The position numbers and the translations under genes are program-made. 39,756 bases of DNA from an uncultured bacterium (lineage in GTDB: Bacteria > UBP6 > UBA1177), in the NCBI GenBank assembly GCA_947305505.1, contig CAMZDX010000006.1, forward strand, positions 1 through 39,756. Reading direction: 5' to 3'. Below, one piece after another: positions 1-8,047 of this stretch; the stretch's first letter is position 1, and every line of letters begins with the position of its first letter. The notes under the pieces were generated by a model that was not told the DNA's origin, ran no database searches, and was given only the letters and a program-made list of their open reading frames with translations.

Positions 1-916
1 TCATCTGAGCTGCAACTTCTTCCGCGAAATTTTCTACTTTCTTTTCAATGCCTTCACCGAGTTCAAAACGGTTGAAGCGGACAACTTTAAGGTCACAGCC
101 GACTTTCTTGCCTGTTTCTTTGATATAATCTTTGATCTTAAGGTCGCTGTTCATAACGAAAACCTGCTCGAGAAGAGTGTTTTCCGATACGAATTTCTGG
201 ATCTTTCCTTCAACGATCTTTTCTGCAACTGCCTGCGGTTTTCCCATCTCGAGAACCTGTGCAAGGAAAGCGTGCTTTTCTGAAGCAAGTTTATCCTGCG
301 GGAAAGAATCTACATCGATGCAGTCAGGACGCATCGAAGCGATCTGCATAGCGATTCCGTCAGCCATTTCGATAACTTCCGGTTTTGTCGTGCATTCAGC
401 GCAGCAAGCCTTGATCTCAAGCATAACGCCGATCTTTCCGCCCATGTGAACGTAAGAGTGGATGAAAGAGTTCTCGCCTGCTTCGTACTTGACGAATCTT
501 CTCGGTTTGATGTTCTCGCCGATGACTGCAACAGCTTCTTTCGTCATGGTCTCTACTTCTGCATTGTAGAAGTTCTCTTCCATAGACACGACCTGATTTT
601 CCTCTTTCGCGTTCTTTGCGAAGTAGTCGAGCATGGTCTTAGAAAGAGCTTTGAAACCGTCGCTTTTTGCAGCGAAGTCTGTTTCGCAGTTGAGTTCGAG
701 CATAAGACCTTTGTTTCCTTCGATGGAAATGAGAACAGCTCCTTCCGAAGCTACTCTGTCAGCCTTTTTAGCCGCTTTTGCGATGCCTTTATCCTTAAGG
801 ATCTGCATAGCAGCGTCAAGGTCGCCGTTAGCTTCCATGAGGGCTTTTTTGCAGTCCATCATTCCTACGCCGCTTTTTTCTCTGAGTTCTTTAACCAATC
901 CTGCAGTAATTTCCAT
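1..916 (-). CDS. tsf: Elongation factor Ts, 3' end cut by window
   Basis: Guanine-nucleotide exchange factor that releases GDP from EF-Tu during translation. I translated it by hand because it runs off the window and is absent from the ORF track. It starts MEITAGLVKELREKSG and carries the family signature GVGMMDCKKAL, followed by an N-terminal UBA-like region and the ETDF motif (CETDFAAKSDGF) that contacts EF-Tu. About 305 residues are visible, ending near EEVAAQM, so only a few C-terminal residues can be missing. The ATG at 914-916 follows GGAGGAA, which sits at the end of rpsB. The start is only 9 nt after the rpsB stop, so the two genes are co-transcribed, the usual rpsB-tsf order. Confidence 0.96.
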   Translation of the reverse strand, partial: MEITAGLVKELREKSGVGMMDCKKALMEANGDLDAAMQILKDKGIAKAAKKADRVASEGAVLISIEGNKGLMLELNCETDFAAKSDGFKALSKTMLDYFAKNAKEENQVVSMEENFYNAEVETMTKEAVAVIGENIKPRRFVKYEAGENSFIHSYVHMGGKIGVMLEIKACCAECTTKPEVIEMADGIAMQIASMRPDCIDVDSFPQDKLASEKHAFLAQVLEMGKPQAVAEKIVEGKIQKFVSENTLLEQVFVMNSDLKIKDYIKETGKKVGCDLKVVRFNRFELGEGIEKKVENFAEEVAAQM

Positions 917-925
917 AGTTTCCTC

Positions 926-1759
926 CTATTCTTTTTCTGCTGCTTCTTCAACTGCCTCAGCTTCTTCGGTTTCAGCAGTCTGGATTCTTTTAACGCGGAC
1001 TTTTCTGCCGGCAACGCTTCTCGTTTCGCCTCTTGCCGGTCTTTCTTTCTTGTCTTTCTGCTCGGTAGCGATCTTCTGTTTGTAAATATCGAGACCTTCC
1101 ATGTAAGCGTCAACGATGTCGGAAGTTACGAGAGAGATGCAGCGCATACCGTCGTCGTTTGCCGGAATGAGATAGTCGATTCCGTCAGGATTTCCGTTTG
1201 TATCGATGATTGCGATTATCGGAATACCGAGTTTCTGAGCTTCGTGAACTGCAAGATGTTCTTTCATCGGGTCAACGATAAAGATTGCACCCGGCATTTT
1301 TTCCATTTTCATAACGCCTGCAAGGTTCTTTTCGAGTTTGTCTTTTCTCTTTTCGATGTCTGCAAGCTCTTTTTTCTTGTACATTCTTCTCTTTTCTGTG
1401 TTGAGGATCTCTTCGAACTTCTGGAACTTCTTGACCGACTGGTTGATCGTTACGAAGTTGGTGAGCATTCCGCCGAGCCAGCGGTAGTTAACGTAAGGAA
1501 CATCCGCTCTTTCAGCTTCTTCCTTGATAACTTCCTGAGCCTGTCTTTTTGTTCCGACAAGGAAGATAACTTCGCCCGCCATACCAAGTTCTTTTACGAA
1601 CTTTTTAGCGTCTTCGATGAGTTCCATCGTCTTCTGAAGGTTGATGATGTGGATGTTGTTGCGCTCCGTGAAAATGTAGGGAGCCATTTTGGGATTCCAT
1701 TTCTGCTTCTGGTGTCCGAAATGAGCACCGGCTTTAAGCATTTCTCTTAATTCAGGCAT
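926..1759 (-). CDS. rpsB: 30S ribosomal protein S2
   Basis: Ribosomal protein S2 of the small subunit. The sequence contains the S2 signatures GAHFGHQKQKWNPKM and WLGGMLTN, plus the C-terminal DGIDYLIPANDD region. The ORF track begins at a TTG at 1771, but that codon overlaps the Shine-Dalgarno sequence. GGAGG at 1765-1769 lies 5 nt upstream of ATG 1757-1759, so I take MPELREMLKAG as the true start, giving 277 residues. A Glu-rich tail after about residue 250 is lineage-specific. It is first in an operon with tsf. A strong promoter and a structured leader lie upstream, suggesting translational feedback. Confidence 0.97.
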   Translation of the reverse strand: MPELREMLKAGAHFGHQKQKWNPKMAPYIFTERNNIHIINLQKTMELIEDAKKFVKELGMAGEVIFLVGTKRQAQEVIKEEAERADVPYVNYRWLGGMLTNFVTINQSVKKFQKFEEILNTEKRRMYKKKELADIEKRKDKLEKNLAGVMKMEKMPGAIFIVDPMKEHLAVHEAQKLGIPIIAIIDTNGNPDGIDYLIPANDDGMRCISLVTSDIVDAYMEGLDIYKQKIATEQKDKKERPARGETRSVAGRKVRVKRIQTAETEEAEAVEEAAEKE

Positions 1760-1862
1760 TTTTTCCTCCAAGAATTACCTGTTAATAATCTTCCCTCCGC
1801 ATCCCGCTCACTCTCAAACAAGAGACAGGCACGGGACTAACGCACGGAGGTGCTTCAAAAAA
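1760..1862 (-). promoter_or_regulatory. Structured 5' leader of rpsB
   Basis: About 100 nt lie between the predicted transcription start and the rpsB ATG. Read on the minus strand, three nested helices can form: CCTCCG with CGGAGG (1845-1850 with 1794-1799), TCCCG with CGGGA (1832-1836 with 1802-1806), and CTCT with AGAG around a 6-nt loop (1821-1824 with 1811-1814). The first CCTCC is also complementary to the rpsB Shine-Dalgarno GGAGG at 1765-1769, so alternative pairing is possible. Leaders of rpsB are known to be feedback-regulated in enterobacteria. Whether this one is homologous is not known from the sequence alone. Confidence 0.5.
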
Positions 1863-1869
1863 ACGCGCG

Positions 1870-1897
1870 ATTCTACACTTTAATATTTAAAAGTCAA
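1870..1897 (-). promoter_or_regulatory. Sigma-70-type promoter for rpsB-tsf
   Basis: On the minus strand TTGACT (1892-1897) is followed after 16 bp by TAGAAT (1870-1875). Directly after the -10 box comes CGCGCG and then a run of seven T. The GC-rich discriminator is typical of growth-rate or ppGpp-controlled translation promoters. Confidence 0.75.
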
Positions 1898-1948
1898 TAT
1901 AAATCGTCATTTGTAATTGAAATTTGTTTTTATTTTCAGAGTATGGAA

Positions 1949-2815
1949 CTACTTTTCCAGACGCTTTACGAGATACGGGAAAACAGCTTCGAAATCGACA
2001 CCGTACCAGTTGTGGTTTTCGTGGCTAATAGTCTCTTTGATAGCTTCGACAACGAAATCTGCTGCCAGCGAATAAGATTCTTCAAGAGTGAGACCTCTCA
2101 GGTAAGCGCCTGTGAAAACGCTTGCGAAGATATCGCCTGTTCCGTGAAAATTCTGGTTGACTTTATCGTGAAAATAACTCGAGAACGTATCTTTTTCAGC
2201 GTCGTATGCAACGATTCCGATCTTTCCCGCAACATTTTTGAAAGAAGGCTGATCTTCAGGAAATTCAACTCCTTTGAGAACGACTTTCTTTGCGCCCATA
2301 GCAGCAATATCTCTGAGAATTTTCTTGAGATACGCTTCGTCGTAAGTACCGCCTGCGCGATACGGAACGCCCAGCATGAAACTTGCTTCCGTCATATTCG
2401 GAACGACGATATCGGCCTTTCCGCAGAGTTTAGCCATTGCGAAAGCAAATTCCTGTGTAAATCCCGGATAAAGTTTGCCGTTATCCGCCATGCATGGATC
2501 GACTATTGCAAGAGTCTCCCTGCCGCCGAAATCGGCAATAAGCTTTTTCATAAGCTCAAGCTGCTCGAAAGATCCAAGATAGCCTGTGTATATCGCATCA
2601 AAGCGGAAATTTTCCTTTTTCCAGTGTTCCATGACCGGAGCAATCTCGCCCGTCAGATCATGGAAAGTAAAACCTTTGAAAACCGTATGAGTAGAAAGAA
2701 CTGCAGTCGGAATGACGCAGGTTTCAACACCCATAGCCGAAATTATCGGCAGCGCAACAGTAAGAGAACACTTGCCAAGACATGAAATATCCTGAACGGT
2801 TACAACTCGCTTCAT
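1949..2815 (-). CDS. Pyridoxal/pyridoxamine kinase (PfkB superfamily)
   Basis: Phosphorylates the 5' hydroxyl of B6 vitamers in the PLP salvage pathway, using ATP. The 288 residues match the length of PdxY/PdxK-type kinases. The N-terminus has the family pattern VQDISCLGKCSLTVALPI. The middle contains VPNMTEASFMLG, and the ATP/anion-hole motif GTGDIFASVF lies near residue 225, with Asp228 as the expected catalytic base. The ATG has a good AAGGAG 8 nt upstream. It lies 50 bp downstream of the large lipoprotein gene on the same strand and could be read from it. I cannot separate PdxK from PdxY, so no symbol is given. Confidence 0.88.
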   Translation of the reverse strand: MKRVVTVQDISCLGKCSLTVALPIISAMGVETCVIPTAVLSTHTVFKGFTFHDLTGEIAPVMEHWKKENFRFDAIYTGYLGSFEQLELMKKLIADFGGRETLAIVDPCMADNGKLYPGFTQEFAFAMAKLCGKADIVVPNMTEASFMLGVPYRAGGTYDEAYLKKILRDIAAMGAKKVVLKGVEFPEDQPSFKNVAGKIGIVAYDAEKDTFSSYFHDKVNQNFHGTGDIFASVFTGAYLRGLTLEESYSLAADFVVEAIKETISHENHNWYGVDFEAVFPYLVKRLEK

Positions 2816-2865
2816 AAGAACACTCCTTAATCAAAAATGGTTTATATGATAGAACTCAACAAGAA

Positions 2866-5334
2866 TTATTCTCCGAAATAAAGGCAGGTCAGAGCAATGT
2901 CTTGAAGCGTATCAAAGCCCTGATTGAGCGAAAGTTCGGGAACAGGATTTTTATATTCGCCTTTTAAGAAATACGCGCCGACGGAACTAGTTGCCGGACA
3001 GTAAATTTCAACAGGTTGACTGCCGCGTATTTTAAATTCTGCAGCATATTTCGAAGCGGAAACATTATTGCCGTTAAGTTTTACTGAAAGATCGGCTTTT
3101 ACAAAAGTCATATCGTCTTTAACCGTAATTGCCGATGTCATGCTGTACGACGAAAGAAGGCGGATTCTCGAAAAACTCTTCTCCGAATCGACCTTGTCGA
3201 CAAAAACAAGTTCCAGATAAACATTTACAGTCGAACCTGCGAGTACTTCGGCAAAATATTTACCGTCACCGTTTTTGGAAGGTTTGAAAATAAAATCACT
3301 TGCAGTTTTGTCGATATTTACAGCAATTCCTATTGATTCGAGAGTCTGATTGGATTTGATCCAGTCCTCGAAAGGAGTTCCGTTCACATTGAAATCAAGC
3401 GTTATCTTTCCGGTTTTTATTTCAAATTCGTGATTTTCTTTGTTTCCTGAAATCTGGAAATCGCGCTCGACATAGGTTTTAAACTCGTTTGAAATCAGCC
3501 CTTCACCGTCGTAAAGCACATTATAGGTTCCGTCAGGAGCATAAAAACTGTATTTGCCATCCGACAGTTCCGAAAGGTTGACAACGGCATATTCCATACC
3601 GCTTGAATCTTTGAGCTTTATCAAATCGTCTTCTTCCATAGAAAAAGTCGAACCGTTTAAAGTAACTGTTCCATCGACCTTGCTCGGTGAAATATCAAAA
3701 TCGAGTTTCTTTTCGGTAAGCCATGTCGTGGTTCCATCGGTTTCAGTAACGGAAAAAGAGAATGAGGAAACTTTCTTGCCTTCGCTGTTTTCATAAGTTG
3801 CCGCGACAGTAAACGGAAGCGAGGAAAAACCGCCTTTAATATCATTGAGATGGCTCTCAAAATTCATGGAGTAGCTTTTCGGCGTATAATTGACGACTCC
3901 GTTTGAATCGGTAACACTTATTCTTCTGACAAGCAGAGCATCATAAGTTACGTCTGTGACGTTTCCTTCCTCATCGACAGCAAGCTCTGTACCGAGATCT
4001 TTGATCACAAAAGAAGAATAATCAAATCCTGTAGCTTTGAGTTTGCCTATCGTGCAGTCAGCTTCTGTGCAGTTCGTAACCTTCGGGAAATTGTTGCCGC
4101 CCAAGAACGTGATCTTGCCGTAAACTCTGGCAAAATCGAGCGTGATATTGTGCGCGGAAGGAGTTTCGGTTTTGGAACTCCACGTTTCGAGCTTTATGTA
4201 TCTTACCGGATAGGAACCGGCTTCAGGAATATAAATCAAATTAAATTCAGATCCTGCAGTAACCGTTATAGTGTATGAAGCTGCGGAAAGATCGGTTGCA
4301 ACGATACCGCTGACCTCACCGAAAGGAGGATTTTCGGCAAGAATAAGCTGACCTTGAGTTACGGGGTAGCCGCCCTGAACTATAGAACCTGAAAAAGTAA
4401 TCGTTTCGACTTTGATATCATAATCTTTATCTTCTTCAATGAGCAAGCCTTTAGTCTGTTCGGAACCGGAATTGTCATCTTCCGAACCTGAAGAGAAACC
4501 GCTTCCCGAATCAATGACCGTTCCTTCAAACATTCCCTGGCCGGCAGCAAGCTGACCTTTGAAATAAACTGAATAGGTACCCTTGGGAAGAAGGACATCG
4601 TAAGCTGCGAACTCACTGTACGGAATGATTTTTTCAAAAGTTCCAGTTTTAAGAACAAGCTGCGTATCCGCCTGATAAGCCTCTTCGACAGTCAATACGG
4701 CATCTGAATTATTAACGACCTTTCCCTTTAAGTGGAAAAGCGGAAGATCGAAATCAAGTTTTCTGTCACCGCTTGACAGATCGATGTTTTCAAGTCCTTC
4801 GATAGCGACTTTGTTTGCCGAAGAAACAGGTCTGAAAGCAAAATTGTACCTGCCTTTAGGAACATTCAGCGTTTTGCCTGAAAGCTCGGAATTTACATCT
4901 CCGACTTTGAACTCTGAGAGAGTGTCTCTGTTTTCAGCCCAGATCTCACCGAAAAGAGCCGCATTGTCGGATTCACCGTTGACAGTGATGGTTCCTATAG
5001 TGAGTTTGTTAGTTTCTACGTTGATTTCATAGGAATCTCCGCTGCGGATTTCACGACAGCTGCCCGTATAATCAGATGTATCGCCGTCAGGCTCTTCAAC
5101 ATCGTCGGAAACATCCGTATCTGCATCATCGGAATCACCGTCAGTATCGACATCATCAGGCACAGGATCTGTATCCGGAACGATAGTATCTCCTGTATCA
5201 GAGGTGATCTGTACGCAGTCGGTTCCCGACCACTCGTAACCTGTCGGACAATCTTTCGGATCTTTGCTTCCGCCTCCGCATGAAACAACCAAAAAAACCG
5301 CCATAAGAAATACGATTCTAAACAATCTGTTCAT
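2866..5334 (-). CDS. Large predicted lipoprotein, Asp-rich linker and repeated beta-type modules
   Basis: Unrecognised 822-residue secreted protein. A type II signal peptide ends in VVSC with the lipidated Cys at residue 19, followed by a short Cys pair motif (CPTGYEWSGTDC). Next comes a long Asp/Pro/Thr/Ser linker at about residues 40-90. The rest looks all-beta. Recurring stretches such as LDFDLPLFHLKGKV, HNITLDFARVYGKI, LDFDISPSKVDGTV and FEIKTGKITLDFNV suggest several homologous beta modules of about 90-120 residues, each starting with a G-x-V/I strand. The ATG is preceded by GGAAGG. The location is probably the periplasm or the outer-membrane surface. No enzyme motif is visible. Confidence 0.85.
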   Translation of the reverse strand: MNRLFRIVFLMAVFLVVSCGGGSKDPKDCPTGYEWSGTDCVQITSDTGDTIVPDTDPVPDDVDTDGDSDDADTDVSDDVEEPDGDTSDYTGSCREIRSGDSYEINVETNKLTIGTITVNGESDNAALFGEIWAENRDTLSEFKVGDVNSELSGKTLNVPKGRYNFAFRPVSSANKVAIEGLENIDLSSGDRKLDFDLPLFHLKGKVVNNSDAVLTVEEAYQADTQLVLKTGTFEKIIPYSEFAAYDVLLPKGTYSVYFKGQLAAGQGMFEGTVIDSGSGFSSGSEDDNSGSEQTKGLLIEEDKDYDIKVETITFSGSIVQGGYPVTQGQLILAENPPFGEVSGIVATDLSAASYTITVTAGSEFNLIYIPEAGSYPVRYIKLETWSSKTETPSAHNITLDFARVYGKITFLGGNNFPKVTNCTEADCTIGKLKATGFDYSSFVIKDLGTELAVDEEGNVTDVTYDALLVRRISVTDSNGVVNYTPKSYSMNFESHLNDIKGGFSSLPFTVAATYENSEGKKVSSFSFSVTETDGTTTWLTEKKLDFDISPSKVDGTVTLNGSTFSMEEDDLIKLKDSSGMEYAVVNLSELSDGKYSFYAPDGTYNVLYDGEGLISNEFKTYVERDFQISGNKENHEFEIKTGKITLDFNVNGTPFEDWIKSNQTLESIGIAVNIDKTASDFIFKPSKNGDGKYFAEVLAGSTVNVYLELVFVDKVDSEKSFSRIRLLSSYSMTSAITVKDDMTFVKADLSVKLNGNNVSASKYAAEFKIRGSQPVEIYCPATSSVGAYFLKGEYKNPVPELSLNQGFDTLQDIALTCLYFGE

Positions 5335-5368
5335 TTTTACCTTCCATTATCAATTTAAAAACCCTAAA

Positions 5369-5396
5369 AATATATTCGTAGGACTTTTTTTGTCAA
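5369..5396 (-). promoter_or_regulatory. Sigma-70-type promoter for the 822-residue lipoprotein
   Basis: On the minus strand TTGACA (5391-5396) and TATATT (5369-5374) are separated by 16 bp, 35 nt upstream of the ATG. It is back to back with the ribF promoter region. Confidence 0.65.
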
Positions 5397-5436
5397 CAAA
5401 TTAACCTTTAATTCTTCTTTTTCGATTCCTTTCATA

Positions 5437-5442
5437 TATAAT
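5437..5442 (+). promoter_or_regulatory. -10 element for ribF
   Basis: A perfect TATAAT lies 32 nt upstream of the ribF ATG and is followed by CGCCCGTTTGTTTTTG. I see no convincing -35 box at the right distance, so only the -10 element is reported. The downstream GC block plus T-run resembles that at rpsB, lepA and the Omp85-like gene. Confidence 0.45.
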
Positions 5443-5473
5443 CGCCCGTTTGTTTTTGCTGTGCGAGGTCGTA

Positions 5474-6430
5474 ATGAAAGTTTTCAAGTCTTTGGAATCT
5501 GTTCCGAAAGATACAGATATTTCCCTTGCAATAGGGAACTTCGACGGGGTCCATCTCGGACACGCCGAAATAATAAGGCAGAGCCGTTCCGAAAGTTCGT
5601 ACCAGTCGGCAATACTAACATTCGACATACACCCTAGGAAATTTTTATATCCAGAATTTGCACCGAAATCGTTAACCCTGCCTTTTGAAAAATACGCCTT
5701 TTTCAAGACATTGGGAGTCGATTTCGTTATAGAACTTCCTTTTGCCGAATATTATTCGATGGATCCGCTGAAATTTCTCGACACGTTGAAGCAGAATCTC
5801 AATTTAAAGCAGATAACCATCGGCTTCAACTTCTTCTTCGGCAAAAATCAGAAAGGAAATGCTGAAATAGCCTTCTGGTGGGGACGTTCGGCAGGTGTAA
5901 AAATAAATGTAGTCCAGCCGTTCCTCAAAAACGGAACAAGAGTCAGTTCAAGCGCAATACGCGAACTCATCCTTTCAGGTCACTTGAAAAACGCCGCTTC
6001 GCTTCTGGTTTATCCTTTTCTGATCAGCGGCACGGTAAAGCGCGGCAAACAGATAGGCAGAACGCTGAACTTCCCCACTCTAAACCTCGAAACTCCCGAT
6101 AAAATAATGCCGCCGGACGGTGTTTACATAACGCAGACCGTCTTCGACGGGAAACAGTTCTCTTCTCTCACGAATATCGGAACAAACCCGACTATAGACG
6201 CCGAATCAAAGCAGAAGGTCATCGAAACATGGGTTGATTCCGAAGGTATCGGCGAGCTTTACGACAAAAAAATTTCGGTTTACTTCCTGAAAAAAATAAG
6301 AGACGAAATCAGATTTTCTTCAAAAGAAAAGTTGGTCGAAACGATTTCCAATGACAAAAAAATTTGTCGAGAATTCATGGAGACCAATAAAATCAAAGAG
6401 TTGCCGGATATTTTTCAAGATATTAACTGA
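5474..6430 (+). CDS. ribF: Bifunctional riboflavin kinase / FMN adenylyltransferase
   Basis: Makes FMN and then FAD from riboflavin using two ATP. The N-terminal adenylyltransferase half has the nucleotidyltransferase motif GNFDGVHLGHAEII and a later TFDIHPRKF. A conserved SSSAIRELI motif ends this half near residue 165. The C-terminal kinase half has GRTLNFPTLNL and DGVY followed by TNIGTNPT, the expected riboflavin kinase signatures. At 318 residues it is normal length. The ORF track starts at a TTG at 5450, but ATG 5474 has GAGG 5 nt upstream and fits the family start MKVFKSLE. The stop codon directly abuts the stop of the convergent lipoprotein gene, with no spacer. Confidence 0.95.
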   Translation: MKVFKSLESVPKDTDISLAIGNFDGVHLGHAEIIRQSRSESSYQSAILTFDIHPRKFLYPEFAPKSLTLPFEKYAFFKTLGVDFVIELPFAEYYSMDPLKFLDTLKQNLNLKQITIGFNFFFGKNQKGNAEIAFWWGRSAGVKINVVQPFLKNGTRVSSSAIRELILSGHLKNAASLLVYPFLISGTVKRGKQIGRTLNFPTLNLETPDKIMPPDGVYITQTVFDGKQFSSLTNIGTNPTIDAESKQKVIETWVDSEGIGELYDKKISVYFLKKIRDEIRFSSKEKLVETISNDKKICREFMETNKIKELPDIFQDIN

Positions 6431-7162
6431 TTATTCGCAAGCGGGATAAGGAATAACATTTCCTGCGAGAGCCGGGTCAAACAAATCACCGTTTGCCGAA
6501 AATGCTATGTTGGCTCCGTCATTTGAAGTTATGTCGTATTCACCTCTGTCGGAAACTGCACGGACGCATTTTACGTTGAATGCTCCGCCCTGAATATTGA
6601 CCGTGATGTCGCCGTAAAAAGCATAGGAATTTATATCTTTCATAGATCCGGAACCGATTTCTGCGCTTTGAGGCATGGAAATTCCGAACACCTGTTTTTC
6701 GGACGTTCCTGAAACATCTCCGAATCCGAAACTGTCAAGCCACAGAACGATAATGTTGCCGCTGTTTACCATTGCAAGAGGGAAAATATCGATATTCATT
6801 ACATTTATTTCCTGAAAAGCGACGGGCATCCCATTGTACATAAAATTGACCGCACCTTGTCCGCCGCGGCTCTGCAGGCTGATTGTCGTATTGATCTGAC
6901 CGGAAAAACTGAGAGTGAAGTTTCCTATAGGATCGACAACTGACTCAGTCGGCTCTTCTTCAGGCTGCTCCGGTTCGTCAGGTTCTTCCGTCACGTCATC
7001 GACTTGATTTTCGTCATTTTCCTCAACGGTATCTTCATCTTCCTGCGTTTCGACATCTTCGTTCTCATCATCAGGATAGGTTATTTCCGGGTCGGAATCG
7101 CCGCATCCGACAAACAAAAAAGCAATGAAAAGCACTAAAACCAGAATAAAAACTTTTTTCAT
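6431..7162 (-). CDS. Small predicted lipoprotein with Glu/Asp-rich linker
   Basis: Unrecognised 243-residue lipoprotein. The signal peptide MKKVFILVLVLFIAFLF ends in FVGC, with lipidation at Cys20. Residues about 22-85 are an acidic linker rich in Glu, Asp and Pro. The C-terminal 155 residues look like one beta-sandwich domain (begins near NFTLSFSGQINTT) with single Cys residues near the end. The ORF track extends to 7258, but the lipobox and a GGGAGG 6 nt upstream place the start at ATG 7162. The upstream extension only translates a tandem DNA repeat. It follows mreC in the slot where mreD often sits, but it has none of the membrane segments expected of MreD. Confidence 0.82.
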   Translation of the reverse strand: MKKVFILVLVLFIAFLFVGCGDSDPEITYPDDENEDVETQEDEDTVEENDENQVDDVTEEPDEPEQPEEEPTESVVDPIGNFTLSFSGQINTTISLQSRGGQGAVNFMYNGMPVAFQEINVMNIDIFPLAMVNSGNIIVLWLDSFGFGDVSGTSEKQVFGISMPQSAEIGSGSMKDINSYAFYGDITVNIQGGAFNVKCVRAVSDRGEYDITSNDGANIAFSANGDLFDPALAGNVIPYPACE

Positions 7163-7170
7163 GACAACCT

Positions 7171-7224
7171 CCCTAAATTCCTTAAATTCCCTAAACTCCC
7201 TAGATTCCCTATTCTCCCTAAAAC
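7171..7224 (-). repeat. Six tandem copies of a 9-bp unit at a ribosome-binding site
   Basis: On the plus strand six consecutive 9-mers read CCCTAAATT, CCTTAAATT, CCCTAAACT, CCCTAGATT, CCCTATTCT and CCCTAAAAC. On the sense (minus) strand each ends in TAGGG or TAAGG. The array runs from the last codon and stop of mreC to the Shine-Dalgarno sequence of the next gene, whose GGGAGG is formed by the last copy. The array therefore creates several SD-like AGGGA sites in series. Confidence 0.9.
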
Positions 7225-8045
7225 AGCGATTTGTTTTCCCCTGTGTTCGCGCCGACAACGATGAAAATGTGGTTAAGTTTTCCTTTTTTGAAAAGCGGGA
7301 TCGCTTCGCCTTTCATAAAAAGAATGTTGCTTTCATCTTCTTTAAGATTGCCGATTATCGCGATCGGAATATAGGGAATAGTATAGTTTTCGCTCAGGTT
7401 GGCGCTCAGCATCTTTTTTCCGTCGGCTTCAGGAGAATTGCAGAGTTTGTCGAGAAAAAGAACCGAAAGCGACTGCCCGTTTCCCCGCAGTATCGCCGTA
7501 CATTCCTCCCTGTTTTCAAGAACCGCCGGGATCGTAAACTCTTTTGAAGTTATGAGCTCGACCTCCGCCCTAGCACCGTGAAACGACGTGACAAGTCCGA
7601 CCAGCCCCATACTTGAAACGACCGTCGACTTTTCAGCCATGAGTTTTGCATACTGCTCTTCGTAACTGATCGATATTCTGTTCGGGTTGAGTTCCGAATA
7701 GTTAAGGATTTTCGCCGGAATGATCGTATATTTTCCGTAACTGTCCTTAAGTTTCAACAGCTTTGAAAGTTCTTCGTTCTCCTTTAATATAGCGTCGTTC
7801 ATAAGAAGGCGCACTTTGAGTTCAGAAACTTCCTGCTCCAGAATTTTGTTCTGTCTGCCCACATTTGTAAGATCTACGATTATATGAAAAGTTTCGCGGA
7901 CATTCTCAACCTGAGCGTGAAGAAGCATTTGGATATCATCGATAAAATAGAAACGCGAATTATACTCCAGAAAGAACTGCGGAACTATCAGAACGAGAAG
8001 AAAAGATGCAATAAAAATATAACGGACGATCTTTTTTCTATTCAA
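7218..8045 (-). CDS. mreC: Rod-shape determining protein MreC
   Basis: Bitopic scaffold protein linking MreB to the elongasome peptidoglycan synthases (PBP2/RodA). The 275 residues show the usual plan. There is one N-terminal membrane segment at about residues 8-26, then a coiled coil (LEQEVSELKVRLLMNDAILKENEELSKLL split over about 60-100). The C-terminal periplasmic beta domain contains the family-typical RISISYEEQYAKLM and GLVGLVTSFHGARAEVELIT. It starts only 2 nt after the mreB stop, so translation is coupled. No mreD, pbp2 or rodA follows in this window. Confidence 0.93.
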   Translation of the reverse strand: MNRKKIVRYIFIASFLLVLIVPQFFLEYNSRFYFIDDIQMLLHAQVENVRETFHIIVDLTNVGRQNKILEQEVSELKVRLLMNDAILKENEELSKLLKLKDSYGKYTIIPAKILNYSELNPNRISISYEEQYAKLMAEKSTVVSSMGLVGLVTSFHGARAEVELITSKEFTIPAVLENREECTAILRGNGQSLSVLFLDKLCNSPEADGKKMLSANLSENYTIPYIPIAIIGNLKEDESNILFMKGEAIPLFKKGKLNHIFIVVGANTGENKSLF

Positions 8046-8047
8046 TA

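Noticed and set aside
446-1750. 434-residue plus-strand ORF opposite tsf/rpsB
   Set aside because: It is antisense to two certain genes, rich in Phe/Ser/Cys as expected from reverse-complement shadowing, and has no SD. Treated as a shadow.
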